A DNA stretch of 64,000 bases from Spirosoma sp. SC4-14 (GTDB taxonomy: Bacteria > Bacteroidota > Bacteroidia > Cytophagales > Spirosomataceae): contig NZ_CP147518.1 in the NCBI RefSeq assembly GCF_037201965.1, forward strand, positions 7,681,001 through 7,745,000, in the 5' to 3' direction. Below are positions 41,901 to 50,712 of this stretch, one piece after another. The notes below the pieces were generated by a model. That model did no database searches, was not told the origin of the DNA, and saw only the letters and a program-made list of their open reading frames with translations. Each line of letters starts with the position of its first letter. Positions within the stretch are counted from its first letter, which is position 1. The position numbers were made by a program, and so were the translations under genes.

Positions 41901-44900
41901 ACTGGTAGAACGACGTTGGCCAGTCGAGCCGGGCGAAGGCGTCAAGAGACTCATCATACAAGGTAGCTACCAATTCGGCAGGCATTTTATTAAGTCCACC
42001 GATAGTGAGCGTCCATTCTTCCTGCTGACCGGGTTTGAGCTTACTACGAAATGTTTTTGTCTGAATCGTAAGTTGTTTGTTGGTAAACGGAACCGTTATG
42101 GTCTGCGATTTCTGATATAGCCGTCCGTTTTGAACCATTGCGAAATGAACGGCAAATCCGCCACGTTGCTTTTCGGTAACGGGCAAAGCCACCCGCCGGG
42201 GCCGACCATCGGTTTTGAGCCATTCCTGCCGTATGATGGAGTGATTTTCTTCGACGCTCATCAACACCCAGCCCGGCTGACTATTGCCCGCCCAGAACAC
42301 CACTTCCTGACCCGGCTCGGCAGTAGCTTTACGCACCTGCAACCAGCCATCGGCCCGAACCAAAGCGGTAGGTTGTTTATCATCAACTACCGCAAAAAAC
42401 GCCTGATCGGTCGATTTCTCGCCAGACGAATCAATTACGGTCAGCTCCGCCAGGTATTCGCCAACTGCATACCGACTCATGTCTGGTTTTATGAGCGAGT
42501 CGGCCGGAGAGTTGATAACCTGCTGCTGCACAATTTCGCCTTTGGGCCAGCTACGCGGATCGTTTTCGCTGGCGTATAAATCATGTGGAAACAGCCGCTC
42601 AAATTCTTCCCGACTGAGCAACTGCCGATCGGGCCGATTCCATAACCGATCGCGCAACACACGCGTTGGCGGCTGTAGCTTATAAATCGTTAGCTGTCCT
42701 TTTGCCGCCACTTTTTCGCCCGATTGATTCGTTATCCGAACCAGTAACGAATCGGGGGTACTTTTTTCAATCTGTTCCGGCGCGGTCAGTTCAGCCTGCA
42801 AGGCAGAATAGCCAATGCTCAGGGTTTGCGTTGCACTGCGGGTTTCGCCAGCACGGTCGGTTACATCAATCGTGACTTCGTAGTCGAAAACGGGACTGTC
42901 TTCTCGGGATTTCTGGCGATCGGGCGTGGCTGGAAAACTAATCGTAACATTACCTTTCTCATCAGTTTGGGCCGTTCCGTTGGCAATTTCGGTCTGGTTT
43001 GTATTCCGGGGGCGATACCACCAATACCACCGTTCCCGAAGTTTTCGAACAACGCGATAACGCACATCGGCCCCATCGACAACGGCCCCCGAAAATGTTT
43101 TGGCTTCGGCTGTTAATGAAACAGTCTGATCGAGTTTGAACGACTGTTTGATGGGTTTAACCTTCACTTCAAACGTTGGCCGTTTGTATTCTTCAACCTG
43201 AACGCTGGCCGAACCAAAAGCTGTTTGAATGGTCATAGTGCCAGTTAGTTTACCAACCGGAGCCGTAAAACTGGTATTGAATGTCCCGAATTCGTTGGTA
43301 CGCATGGTTTGTTCCAGCACACGTTCGCCGTTGTGGTCGATTAGTTCTACATCAATTTCCCGATCAGCAACAACCGTATATTGATTCGTTTTCCCTTCAT
43401 AAATCAGAGCTTTCACATAAATTAATTGCCCTGGTCGATAAATAGCCCGATCTGTAAATAGCTTCGCATACGTCTGCGATACATCTTCGTTCGGGTTCGA
43501 GGAATAGCGGTAGAAGTATTGTCGATCAGAGGAAATTGTATCGGAACCACTGGCAATCAGGTAGCTGAAAGGCGTTTGGGCCGGAATATCCTGAACCAAA
43601 AACTGGGCAACCCCATCGGCATTTGTTCGAACAGGTTTACGGCTACTGTTAAGAGTTGCTCCCTCAGCAATTGTAACGGTTGCATTGGCAACCGGAGCCC
43701 CATCCAATCGGTTAGCAATGACAATCTGCTGCCCCGGCTCCTTATTATTTCGGGGTTGCAGCAAATAGCTCAGATTAGAAACTGAAAAAACCGTGTACTG
43801 AACGGATTCTGTTTTTTCCTGAAACCTATCGTCGCTGGTTGCCAGCAATAGATAATGGCCTATAGGCAAGCCTCTTATCGGCATTTCGACTGAATGCCGG
43901 TTCAGATCACCGTCGTCGGGAAGTGTAACGAACTGCTCGGCTAAAACCGGCCGTTTCAGCCAGGTCTTATACTTCCTGAGTTTGGCCGCATCGTCGCCAT
44001 TAATATTGCGGTAGGTCTCCAGCTCGGGCAGGGATAACCGAATAATCCGGTAATTAATTTTGTTTACATTCTGATAATTTACCAATGCCCGAAACGATTG
44101 CTCCGGCGCATTGATGTGTTCGACCTGCACCGTATAGGAAGGCTTCAGCAATCGGTTCAGCAACTGCAATGCCTTTTGCCCGGCCAGTTCTTTCGGAAAT
44201 CGCTTTACCAGATCCCGGCAGATGTCGGCGGCCCGCTTGTTGTTCCAGCGTGATAGTTTCTCCGAATCGTCGGTAGACAAATCGTCGCCAAGGGGACGAA
44301 CGGGGGACGAAAAATTGGCCAGAAACTCCGCCAACTGATACGCATAAACTGCTTCGGCAGGCTGGTTTTTATAGTGGGCAATTTGTGTTTCAAGCGTTTG
44401 GCGATAGAGCGAATCTTTATTGGGCCCTACGCTGTGCCGATGAACAAATTCAAGCCGTAATACATCGGCATCGGCCAATGCCGCCGGGTTAGGATCAGCC
44501 AGATGAAACGACAGCAATTGCTGGTATAATAGCAGCGCCTGATAACGTCCCGACAGCGAGTCGCGGCTCTGAATAGGTAGTTTGGCGAACACATCGGGAA
44601 TGGAGAGATAACCAGGCTGATCGAGTTCGAACGAAAAAACAGGCTTCAGCAAATCGGGTTCTGTATTCTGAAAAAAACCAATGGCCCGATGGGCCAACAG
44701 GTCATACAACGTTGGCCGAAGTGGCCGGGCATCGGCATCACCTTTGTCGAGCAGGGCATCAAATTCCGTAATGGGTGTTTTCTGCAACAGCTCTTTTTGT
44801 TCGACCGAAGCCAGATAAGCTTCTGTTATGGCTCTTACTATATGCTGTGCATCCCAGGTTCGAAAATCGTTCGTTGTATCGGTAGGTACACCCGAACCCT

Positions 44901-45330
44901 TAACACCGTTAACAGACTGATTAACAGTAGTACGACTATAAAATTTATACCGATTTTGCTGAAAATACTGCCAGTAAATATTGGCCATAACCGACTGTAA
45001 GACCGACCTGGCAGGCTCTGGCGTATCCAGAATATCGGCCTGCATTGAGCGAACCAGTTCAACGTAAGCATTTTCATCCGAATAGCTTCTAAAAATCATT
45101 CGGTGCATGGCCGCTTTAGCAACCTGTGCATAGTTGTGTGTAGCCTTCGCTTCCTTATAGATACGGTTGGCAATATCGAGCGCCGACTTTGGCAATCCTT
45201 TATCAGCTAATGAGTCGGCTCGTTTCCAGTCGCGGGCGTAGTCGGGTTGCTTTGGTGGCGTATTGGAGCCTCTCTGAGCAGAAGCAGATAAAGCGGCCAT
45301 AGCAAAAAATAATGTCAGGAGGTAGTGCAT
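38941..45330 (-). CDS. Very large alpha-2-macroglobulin-family protein with a TonB-receptor-like insertion
   Basis: This 2129-residue exported protein has a signal peptide ending near ALSASAQ. The N-terminal third is helical and poorly conserved. It is followed by MG-type Ig-like domains (RAIYRPGQLIYVKALIYEG near 635, then FEVKVKP). The A2M core has the reactive thioester motif Cys1595-Ala-Glu-Gln1598 and an ANAPRFLREGDTIRVSARV bait-adjacent region. The protein would trap proteases in the envelope. Residues about 1217-1330 carry a carboxypeptidase-regulatory-like domain and a SusC/TonB-box-like segment (SEVVVVGYSTQQKRSVTGAV). That segment normally begins TonB receptors. It may act in attachment to the TonB system, or be a transplanted module. 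The gene stands alone. Confidence 0.88.
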   Translation of the reverse strand: MHYLLTLFFAMAALSASAQRGSNTPPKQPDYARDWKRADSLADKGLPKSALDIANRIYKEAKATHNYAQVAKAAMHRMIFRSYSDENAYVELVRSMQADILDTPEPARSVLQSVMANIYWQYFQQNRYKFYSRTTVNQSVNGVKGSGVPTDTTNDFRTWDAQHIVRAITEAYLASVEQKELLQKTPITEFDALLDKGDADARPLRPTLYDLLAHRAIGFFQNTEPDLLKPVFSFELDQPGYLSIPDVFAKLPIQSRDSLSGRYQALLLYQQLLSFHLADPNPAALADADVLRLEFVHRHSVGPNKDSLYRQTLETQIAHYKNQPAEAVYAYQLAEFLANFSSPVRPLGDDLSTDDSEKLSRWNNKRAADICRDLVKRFPKELAGQKALQLLNRLLKPSYTVQVEHINAPEQSFRALVNYQNVNKINYRIIRLSLPELETYRNINGDDAAKLRKYKTWLKRPVLAEQFVTLPDDGDLNRHSVEMPIRGLPIGHYLLLATSDDRFQEKTESVQYTVFSVSNLSYLLQPRNNKEPGQQIVIANRLDGAPVANATVTIAEGATLNSSRKPVRTNADGVAQFLVQDIPAQTPFSYLIASGSDTISSDRQYFYRYSSNPNEDVSQTYAKLFTDRAIYRPGQLIYVKALIYEGKTNQYTVVADREIDVELIDHNGERVLEQTMRTNEFGTFNTSFTAPVGKLTGTMTIQTAFGSASVQVEEYKRPTFEVKVKPIKQSFKLDQTVSLTAEAKTFSGAVVDGADVRYRVVRKLRERWYWWYRPRNTNQTEIANGTAQTDEKGNVTISFPATPDRQKSREDSPVFDYEVTIDVTDRAGETRSATQTLSIGYSALQAELTAPEQIEKSTPDSLLVRITNQSGEKVAAKGQLTIYKLQPPTRVLRDRLWNRPDRQLLSREEFERLFPHDLYASENDPRSWPKGEIVQQQVINSPADSLIKPDMSRYAVGEYLAELTVIDSSGEKSTDQAFFAVVDDKQPTALVRADGWLQVRKATAEPGQEVVFWAGNSQPGWVLMSVEENHSIIRQEWLKTDGRPRRVALPVTEKQRGGFAVHFAMVQNGRLYQKSQTITVPFTNKQLTIQTKTFRSKLKPGQQEEWTLTIGGLNKMPAELVATLYDESLDAFARLDWPTSFYQSYFPMFYGWQSGSFNMLATNPLFYPNRPEFQVPVRHYDQLGWMGYRFSLYNNRLFSHSPVGPFGEVDNAIRISVRRSGKVISGTMKAKDGSGVAGVNVLINGTTQGAVSDGKGQFSIEVDSDKKPITLVFSSVGYITEEATIKQKAISLRLMPDERSLSEVVVVGYSTQQKRSVTGAVAKMSARSAPMALDSRMAGGKQEESDNSGTGDTKKQPELINPRRNFNETAFFIPQATTDAKGRVVLKFTMPEALTRWRLLAFAHTKDLKTGTLEREIITQKELMITANAPRFLREGDTIRVSARVNNLTDKPMSVMATLNLSDAFTGEPLNQKLLRSNIQLSTNVAAGQGQAVAWTLVVPSGLETVSCRFTAQAGNFSDGEEFTVPVLPNRMLVTDTQPFWVNGKESKEFKLKELANLNPELPVQHERLTVEVTSNPSWYALQSLPYLMEYRYECAEQLFSRLYANSLAAHIINSKPAFKQVVDEWQKNPPRTPLMANDELRAVALENSPWLADARSEAARQAQLGILLNQNRMVNEQERAFEKLQQLQTTGGGFRWFGGMEPSLSMTLHILSGLGHLQKLGVRFSEALQPEVADMQAKAIQYADAEMKKWVTDQKKKKTVDSWYFSATQYLYARSFYLDKPVDKDVLAYLKQRVSENWLKQSLQGQALSALVLYRFGDKTTADNILKSLLERSRQSEELGTYWPDNTAGLFWYQTPIETQAYLIEAFDEIRQDRVAVDNMKRWLLRQKQTQSWSSTKATTEAIYALLLRGSDWLGTTVTTQVSLGGQPIESRVTKTEQITGYQKVVYAASEIKPEMGVIQITKKADGPAWGALYWQHFEPLDQVMPGSAGLSVQKTLYVQHDSPSGPVISAIDAKTALKPGDLIKVRLVLKTDRAMEYVHLKDSRASGFEPVAALSGYKFQNGLGYYESPRDASTDFFMSYLPVGTHVFEYDLRVAQTGDFAAGVATVQCFYAPEFSAHSAGTRVNVN

Positions 45331-45415
45331 AGCTTGTTACGAAGGTAGAATCGTTGGGATAGATGAAAGTAGGGCTGTTTTTCCACAACGCTGTTTTTGG
45401 GGTTAGATAATGACT

Positions 45416-45468
45416 CTAAATCAGGTTGACCGTGTCTGGCGAATTCTTAAACTATGACTCTGATTTAG
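45416..45468. repeat. Inverted repeat upstream of the alpha-2-macroglobulin gene
   Basis: CTAAATCAG (45416-45424) pairs perfectly with CTGATTTAG (45460-45468) across a 35-base loop. It lies 86 bases upstream of the alpha-2-macroglobulin ATG. Confidence 0.5.
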
Positions 45469-45560
45469 GCAGGAGGGTTTAACAAAGCACGTATAACTTA
45501 ACCAAATTATGCAAGATTTCACATAAACTAGTTACTTTTCAGAACCATAGCTAATAGGGT

Positions 45561-45938
45561 ATGATTTCTTTCGACCAATTCGGTAAGTTAACCCCTTACA
45601 CGCTGATTCAACTGCCATTAGCGCTATTTAGACACTATTTTATTGAAGATTCCCCTAAGTCGATAACCAGTCAAAAGCTATATTCTCATTTTGATTCTTA
45701 CATTCACAGTCTAAAAGCATCAACAGATCCGTATCCTAAGCTTGGTGGCAGTTTTATTAGTAGAACTTTCGCTGAAGCTCTCGAACTCCGACGAACTCAG
45801 CTTATAAAAGAGTGGCCGTTGAGTTTACGTTTATTTTTTTACCGAACAAATCCCCTAATTAACACTGTTAACAACATTTTTCATTTTAGCACATGCCAAA
45901 CCTTCTACTACTTTTTGTTTATATCGCTTCGTTCGTAG
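45561..45938 (+). CDS. Possible small protein of unknown function
   Basis: This is an open frame of 125 codons with ATG at 45561 and no family I recognise. The first ~85 residues have plausible protein composition (FDQFGKLTPYTLIQLPLALF). The C-terminal 25 residues are aromatic- and serine-rich and overlap the PPIase start region and the TTAACACTGTTAA palindrome, so they look like run-on translation. There is no clear promoter box. It may be a real small gene, a remnant or a chance frame. Its last 46 bases overlap the isomerase gene. Confidence 0.3.
   Translation: MISFDQFGKLTPYTLIQLPLALFRHYFIEDSPKSITSQKLYSHFDSYIHSLKASTDPYPKLGGSFISRTFAEALELRRTQLIKEWPLSLRLFFYRTNPLINTVNNIFHFSTCQTFYYFLFISLRS
45859..45871. 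repeat. Palindrome TTAACACTGTTAA upstream of the PPIase gene
   Basis: A perfect 13-bp odd palindrome lies 21 bases before the isomerase ATG. Its core matches two copies in the AT-rich region at 38578 and 38727. It is a possible transcription-factor site. Confidence 0.45.
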
Positions 45939-46474
45939 CTCCGCCCAGGCCAGAAAAAACGTATCCAATTGGCCAGATCAAAACAAACATGGGCGAAGTG
46001 CTTTTCTGGCTCTATGACGAAACGCCAAATCACAAAGCCAGTTTTATAAAACTAGCCAATCAGAACTACTGGGATACGCTGACGTTTAACCGGGTTATCA
46101 ACAATTTTGTGGCGCAGGGCGGTTGCCCAGACACGCCCGAAGGTTTTGCCAATTCGCCCTATTTGCTGAAACCAGAATTTCGGCCCAACATCCGGCACGT
46201 ATACGGCGCAGTAGGAGCGGGGCGCGACAATAACCCGCAAATGCTATCGGCAGGTTGCCAGTTTTACATTGTTCAGAACAAAAAAGGAGAGCACCGTTTA
46301 GACGATAAGTTCACCGTGTTTGGTCAGGTTTTTAAGGGTATGGATGTTATTGATGCTGTTGTAGCCGTAAAAACCGACTCGACCGATACGCCACTAACAC
46401 CAATTAAGCTGGATGTAAATGTGCTGAACCTGACGGCTGCCCAACTAAAAAAACTAGGCTACGAGGTGAAATAA
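45893..46474 (+). CDS. Secreted cyclophilin-type peptidyl-prolyl cis-trans isomerase
   Basis: This 193-residue protein has an N-terminal hydrophobic segment (MPNLLLLFVYIASFVA) consistent with a signal peptide and a cyclophilin domain behind it. Family features are TNMGEVLFWLYDETPNH, TFNRVINNFVAQGGCPD, which contains the catalytic-site FxRV and QGG pattern, and the hydrophobic SAGCQFYIVQ and KFTVFGQVFKGMDVID. It assists proline isomerisation during folding in the periplasm. The catalytic Arg is the one in NRV. Start ATG 45893. The gene is convergent with the cytochrome gene, with a perfect hairpin between the two stops. Confidence 0.9.
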   Translation: MPNLLLLFVYIASFVAPPRPEKTYPIGQIKTNMGEVLFWLYDETPNHKASFIKLANQNYWDTLTFNRVINNFVAQGGCPDTPEGFANSPYLLKPEFRPNIRHVYGAVGAGRDNNPQMLSAGCQFYIVQNKKGEHRLDDKFTVFGQVFKGMDVIDAVVAVKTDSTDTPLTPIKLDVNVLNLTAAQLKKLGYEVK

Positions 46475-46478
46475 CGGC

Positions 46479-46523
46479 CTAAGCAAACCCAAAAGAGATT
46501 TAAACCCTTTTAGGTTTGCTTAG
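46479..46523. repeat. Perfect 11-bp inverted repeat between convergent genes
   Basis: CTAAGCAAACC (46479-46489) pairs with GGTTTGCTTAG (46513-46523), and the inner AAAAG/CTTTT can extend the stem. There is no T-tract on either strand, so termination would be Rho-independent only if the stem alone is enough. Confidence 0.6.
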
Positions 46524-46541
46524 ACACAAAGCCTAAAATCA

Positions 46542-49500
46542 TTATTGTTTCAGCAAAAACGCGGTTAGATCGGCCAATTGCTGATTGGTTAGCCCCATGG
46601 CTCTGGGATCGGGCATCAGGCTGGTTTTATACTGCCGGCGCGACGATACCTGATCGGCTGGAATAGTGTGTTTCTGACCTTTTATTCCCTTGATCACAAC
46701 AGATTGTTCGCCATCGCTAACGAGGAAACCATAAAACGTTTGCCCTTTTTTAGTAGTAATCAGCCAGGGTTCGTAGCCAAAAGCAATACCAGCACTTGGG
46801 TAAAGAATGGCATCCAGCAGGCCATTTTTATCGAACTTCTGATGAATTTGACTTAGGTCGGGACCAATATCGTTACCCTGTTTGCCATGCCGGTGGCAGG
46901 TTGAACAGTTTGTTAGAAACACAGTTCGTCCATTGCGGTCGTTGCCTGTCAGCAGGGCAATTTCGGCAATGGGAGAGTCGGCATTAGCCGCTGATGACGC
47001 AGTTTCTTTGGATGTTTCATTAGCCGCTGAAGCTGTTGGCATCGCCATATTTTCTGTTGCAGCATTATCGCCTGCCAACTGACTTTCTGATTTCTTTTCG
47101 GTCTTTTTACCAAAATATTCCTTCGCCATCACCCGCACAGTCTGGTCTGGATTTTTCAGAATAACCGGACTTGCTACCTTTATTAATTCGGGCGCCAATT
47201 TACCATCGGCAGCCAGTCCGATCAGGCTTTTAGCCCCTTCAGGATCACGGGCCATTTCGAGCACGACCTTCCGTTTTTCGGTTTCCGATTTGTATTCGTC
47301 CAGAAGTACCTGACGTTTAGCAAGCATTTTCTGTTCTTCAGCCGATAGTTTTGTCGGCATCATTTCTTCCCAGTTGAGGAGCGTTGCCCAATCGTTACCG
47401 CGCCGGAAATTAACCCAATACAGGGCCTGATCGGCAATTGCTTTATCTGGCGATTTTGTCAACTCAAACATAGCCTGAGCGGCTGCCGATGTTTTGATAA
47501 ATCCCAGCGCTACAATTGCCTGACGACGAGCTTCGGCCGGGAGCGCTTGTGCTTCGGCTCGTTTTTTTAACTGAGGCACCAGAGAAGCCGGATGCAATTC
47601 CCAAACCAGATTCACCGTTTTCTGATCCCACTCAATTGGTTCGCTGGGCATTGTTGGGCGCAAATCGGCTATCAATGCTTCTTCTTTACCATCGGCTGCA
47701 ATCCCGAGTGCATTCAGATAAAAACGATCCTCGCCATCGTAGCCTTTCACCAGATTCAGCAACATAAACCGACAATCGTAATATGGCACATCGCGAAGGG
47801 CAATGGCTACTTCGCGACGAACAGCCGGACTACGATCGCTGGCCAGATTCCCCAGCAGAGGAAGCAGAGCTTTCTGCGAAGCCGTAAGTGCTGGATTTGC
47901 TTTCGAATTTTCGGGCGTAATACTACGTAAAGCCCGTAAGGCGGTGAGTCTGACAGGTGCATCAACGGCTTTCAGCAACCGCTCTACTTCAAATTGGCCT
48001 TCGGCACCCAGATGTGCCAGCAGGAAAATAGCCCGCGCCCGATGATATGGATTTGGCGACGACAATAGAGCCATAACTGGCTCTATTACCTTATCACCTT
48101 GTTGGCGTAGTGCTTCAAAACCCAACATGCGCACGTTGATAGCGGGGTTAAGTAAAGCTGCAATCTGTCCCTGAGTTGTCTTGAGGTCGATTTTAGGCGT
48201 TTTTAGTTTCTTTCCTTTAGGGGTTATGCGATAGATACGGCCATACCCTTTCTGATCCTGCATCTGATGACCACCAACAATAGGATCATACCAGTCGGCA
48301 ATATAAATAGCACCATCTGTACCGACAGCCACGTCGCTGGGCCGGAACCACTTTCGTGTATCGTTCTCAACATCATTCCATTTATAGGCTTCATCTACCT
48401 TTGGAAAGGTGCTGATAAGATCGGTTCGCTGAAGTCGATAGCCAGCACCCCAGGGTTCGGGCTTGTAGGAAAAAATCACATTTCGGCCTGCTTCGGCGCT
48501 TAGCAACATCCCCCGGTAGTTTGGTCCCAGTTCATCGCCTTCATACATGACCATACCCGTAGGCGAACCAGCACCCGTAATATCGCCCGATGGCATTACA
48601 CCCGGATCTTCCTGATGCCAGTGTGCTGTCGGAATCGACTGGCCGGGACGCTGATCGGCCTGCCAGTAGCGGGTGCCATCACTGCTAAAATAACCCGCAT
48701 TGGCACCTTCCATGAGCCAGCTGGTTCGGCAGGCAACCACCTGATCATCGTTGTCGTTCTGCCACATATTACCATACGAATCCACGGCCGTTTCGTAATT
48801 ATTGCGGAAATTATGTGCCATCACCTTCAGTCCCGAACCATTGGGGTTAATGCGCAGGGCCATTCCTCCCGTCCAGACCCGGCCATCGTCGCTCACCTGA
48901 TTGCCATGGTTTATTTTGTTGTAGGGTGTACCACCCACATACAAACTACCCGACCGCAGAGTCCAGCCCTCGGTGTCCGTTACAACATGTGGCCCAGCAT
49001 TTCCGGTATTGAAATAATACTTCCCATCGGGTCCGGCTATTACTGAATGTAACGAATGATCGTGATCGAGCCCCCCAAAACCCGTCAGTAAAATTTCTTT
49101 ACGGTCGGGTTTATCGTCGCCGTTCTCGTCGGTATACATCACCAGATTTGGCGAACAGGATACGATAATACGGTTACCAATAACGGCAATACCCATCGGC
49201 GATACCAGATCGGGATCGGTCACGAAAACTTTACTTTCATCGGCTTTACCATCGCCGTCAGTATCTTCCAGAATAACAATCCGTTCGCCCTCAGGATGAT
49301 TGAGCCTGCCTTCTGGCTTATTATTGAATTTACGGTAATTAACGGCTTCTGTTACCCAAACCCGCCCCCTGGCATCGATGTCGATATTGGTTGGATTATA
49401 GAACATGGGGGCTTCCGCCCACAAAGTAGCTTCAAGATCATCGGGCAGGTAGAGCGTGCTCGAATCGGCTCCAAGCTTTATTCCTTTCTGTTGAAATGGC

Positions 49501-49619
49501 TCATGGTCGAAAGGGGTCAGAATAGTGGCTTTTTGCTGAAAGAGGTGGGTAGCACAAAAAAGTATAGCTACCGTTGTCAGCACGAGTGGCAGTGTGTTTA
49601 GGTTAAGAGCCGTTTTCAT
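46542..49619 (-). CDS. PVC-type heme-binding CxxCH protein (beta-propeller, HEAT, cytochrome c)
   Basis: This 1025-residue exported protein has an N-terminal signal peptide or anchor (MKTALNLNTLPLVLTTVAIL). A beta-propeller-like domain covers roughly residues 50-430 (DIDARGRVWVTEAVNYRKF, HDHSLHS, MALRINPNGSG). Residues about 470-660 form HEAT-like repeats (ALRSIT, AVRREVAIALRDVPYYD). An alanine/serine-rich linker leads to a C-terminal cytochrome c domain with heme motif Cys905-Ser-Thr-Cys908-His909 and a distal Met in KTSLMPDPRAMG. These proteins are common in Planctomycetota and Bacteroidota and are thought to be sugar- or polymer-related dehydrogenases; no activity is proven here. I start at the ATG with complement 49617-49619. 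The isomerase gene upstream probably shares the transcript. Confidence 0.88.
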   Translation of the reverse strand: MKTALNLNTLPLVLTTVAILFCATHLFQQKATILTPFDHEPFQQKGIKLGADSSTLYLPDDLEATLWAEAPMFYNPTNIDIDARGRVWVTEAVNYRKFNNKPEGRLNHPEGERIVILEDTDGDGKADESKVFVTDPDLVSPMGIAVIGNRIIVSCSPNLVMYTDENGDDKPDRKEILLTGFGGLDHDHSLHSVIAGPDGKYYFNTGNAGPHVVTDTEGWTLRSGSLYVGGTPYNKINHGNQVSDDGRVWTGGMALRINPNGSGLKVMAHNFRNNYETAVDSYGNMWQNDNDDQVVACRTSWLMEGANAGYFSSDGTRYWQADQRPGQSIPTAHWHQEDPGVMPSGDITGAGSPTGMVMYEGDELGPNYRGMLLSAEAGRNVIFSYKPEPWGAGYRLQRTDLISTFPKVDEAYKWNDVENDTRKWFRPSDVAVGTDGAIYIADWYDPIVGGHQMQDQKGYGRIYRITPKGKKLKTPKIDLKTTQGQIAALLNPAINVRMLGFEALRQQGDKVIEPVMALLSSPNPYHRARAIFLLAHLGAEGQFEVERLLKAVDAPVRLTALRALRSITPENSKANPALTASQKALLPLLGNLASDRSPAVRREVAIALRDVPYYDCRFMLLNLVKGYDGEDRFYLNALGIAADGKEEALIADLRPTMPSEPIEWDQKTVNLVWELHPASLVPQLKKRAEAQALPAEARRQAIVALGFIKTSAAAQAMFELTKSPDKAIADQALYWVNFRRGNDWATLLNWEEMMPTKLSAEEQKMLAKRQVLLDEYKSETEKRKVVLEMARDPEGAKSLIGLAADGKLAPELIKVASPVILKNPDQTVRVMAKEYFGKKTEKKSESQLAGDNAATENMAMPTASAANETSKETASSAANADSPIAEIALLTGNDRNGRTVFLTNCSTCHRHGKQGNDIGPDLSQIHQKFDKNGLLDAILYPSAGIAFGYEPWLITTKKGQTFYGFLVSDGEQSVVIKGIKGQKHTIPADQVSSRRQYKTSLMPDPRAMGLTNQQLADLTAFLLKQ

Positions 49620-49693
49620 AAATAGCTGAAGGTTAATAATCCAGATGAGCCCTCTACAGACTAGCAACTTGTCTGAGCTTTAGGCTGGCAGGA

Positions 49694-50551
49694 TTATACA
49701 AATAGCGACCGCACAGTCTTATTGTTTTCAAGATAACTTTCCATCATTGGTTTGCCCTGTGGCACAGCGCCTTCCATCTGGAGCCAGCCAGTATAGCCAA
49801 TATCGTCTAATGCCTGTCTAACTTTCGTTAGATCAATTTTTCCCCTGCCAAGCAAATAGCCATTTTCTTTTAAGTGAAATTCGCAGATACGCTCTTTCCC
49901 CAGAGCCCGAATTTCGCTAAAAATGTCATATCCCATAACCGACGAGTTGCAGACGTCGTAATAGACTTTTATGGCTGGCGACCCCACCGCATCCATAATA
50001 GCCAGATGCTCAGGAGCCGATAGCCACGATTCAATGCCAAGTGTAATACCAGCCTTTTCGGCTTTGGGCGCCACGGCTTTCAGTCGGTCAATAACGACCT
50101 GTGTTCCTTTGGGATCGTTTTTCAGATCATTATTTGAAAAAAAAGCCAGCAGAATAGTTTTTACGCCCAACGCTTTGGCAACATCAACGCTATCCTGCAC
50201 CCAGACTTCGGTTCGGGGATCTGATTTGTAAGGAATTTGATTCAGCAAGCCGATGGCAAGGCCGCTGAACCCAATACCAGCATCCTGTGCCGCTTTCTGA
50301 TGCGCCCGTAATATGTCGGGTTGGCGCAGATGCTCATGGTCGGTAGCCGTATTCAAACTTACCTGAACGCCATCGAGACCAATACGTTTGGCTACAGCAA
50401 AAGAATTAATGTCACCAGCAGGGCCAATCGACCAGTCGCAGGCACCAATTTTGAACCGATTTTTCAGCTTCTTATTTTTCGGCCAGGCTGGTTTTACTAG
50501 CGAAGTTAAACTGATTCCCAGCGAATATCGTATTACATCCCGACGGTTCAT
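49694..50551 (-). CDS. Exported sugar phosphate isomerase/epimerase-like TIM-barrel protein
   Basis: This 285-residue protein belongs to the xylose-isomerase-like TIM-barrel (AP endonuclease 2) superfamily. An N-terminal Tat-like signal (MNRRDVIRYSLGISLTSLVKPA) has a twin arginine but no strict consensus Phe. The core has FKIGACDWSIG, GLDGVQVSLN, ITLGIESWLSA with a metal-ligand Glu, VYYDVCNSS and ICEFHLKENGY with His and Glu, all at expected strand ends. It is probably a periplasmic sugar or inositol isomerase/epimerase-like enzyme. It lies 74 bases upstream of the CxxCH protein gene in the same orientation, suggesting that they act in one oxidation pathway. Specific substrate unknown. Confidence 0.85.
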   Translation of the reverse strand: MNRRDVIRYSLGISLTSLVKPAWPKNKKLKNRFKIGACDWSIGPAGDINSFAVAKRIGLDGVQVSLNTATDHEHLRQPDILRAHQKAAQDAGIGFSGLAIGLLNQIPYKSDPRTEVWVQDSVDVAKALGVKTILLAFFSNNDLKNDPKGTQVVIDRLKAVAPKAEKAGITLGIESWLSAPEHLAIMDAVGSPAIKVYYDVCNSSVMGYDIFSEIRALGKERICEFHLKENGYLLGRGKIDLTKVRQALDDIGYTGWLQMEGAVPQGKPMMESYLENNKTVRSLFV

Positions 50552-50712
50552 GCTTATCAGAAAGGGTTTTTCAAAGATACAGGTATTAACTTATCCAGTA
50601 AAAATTATCCTATTTTAGTGTTTACAGTCTTTGGGCCACAAAAAGCATAATTTTTTTGCTTCGTTTCCAACCCTTTGGTTTGGAATGTGGTCTTTCAGAT
50701 TGTCAATACGAT

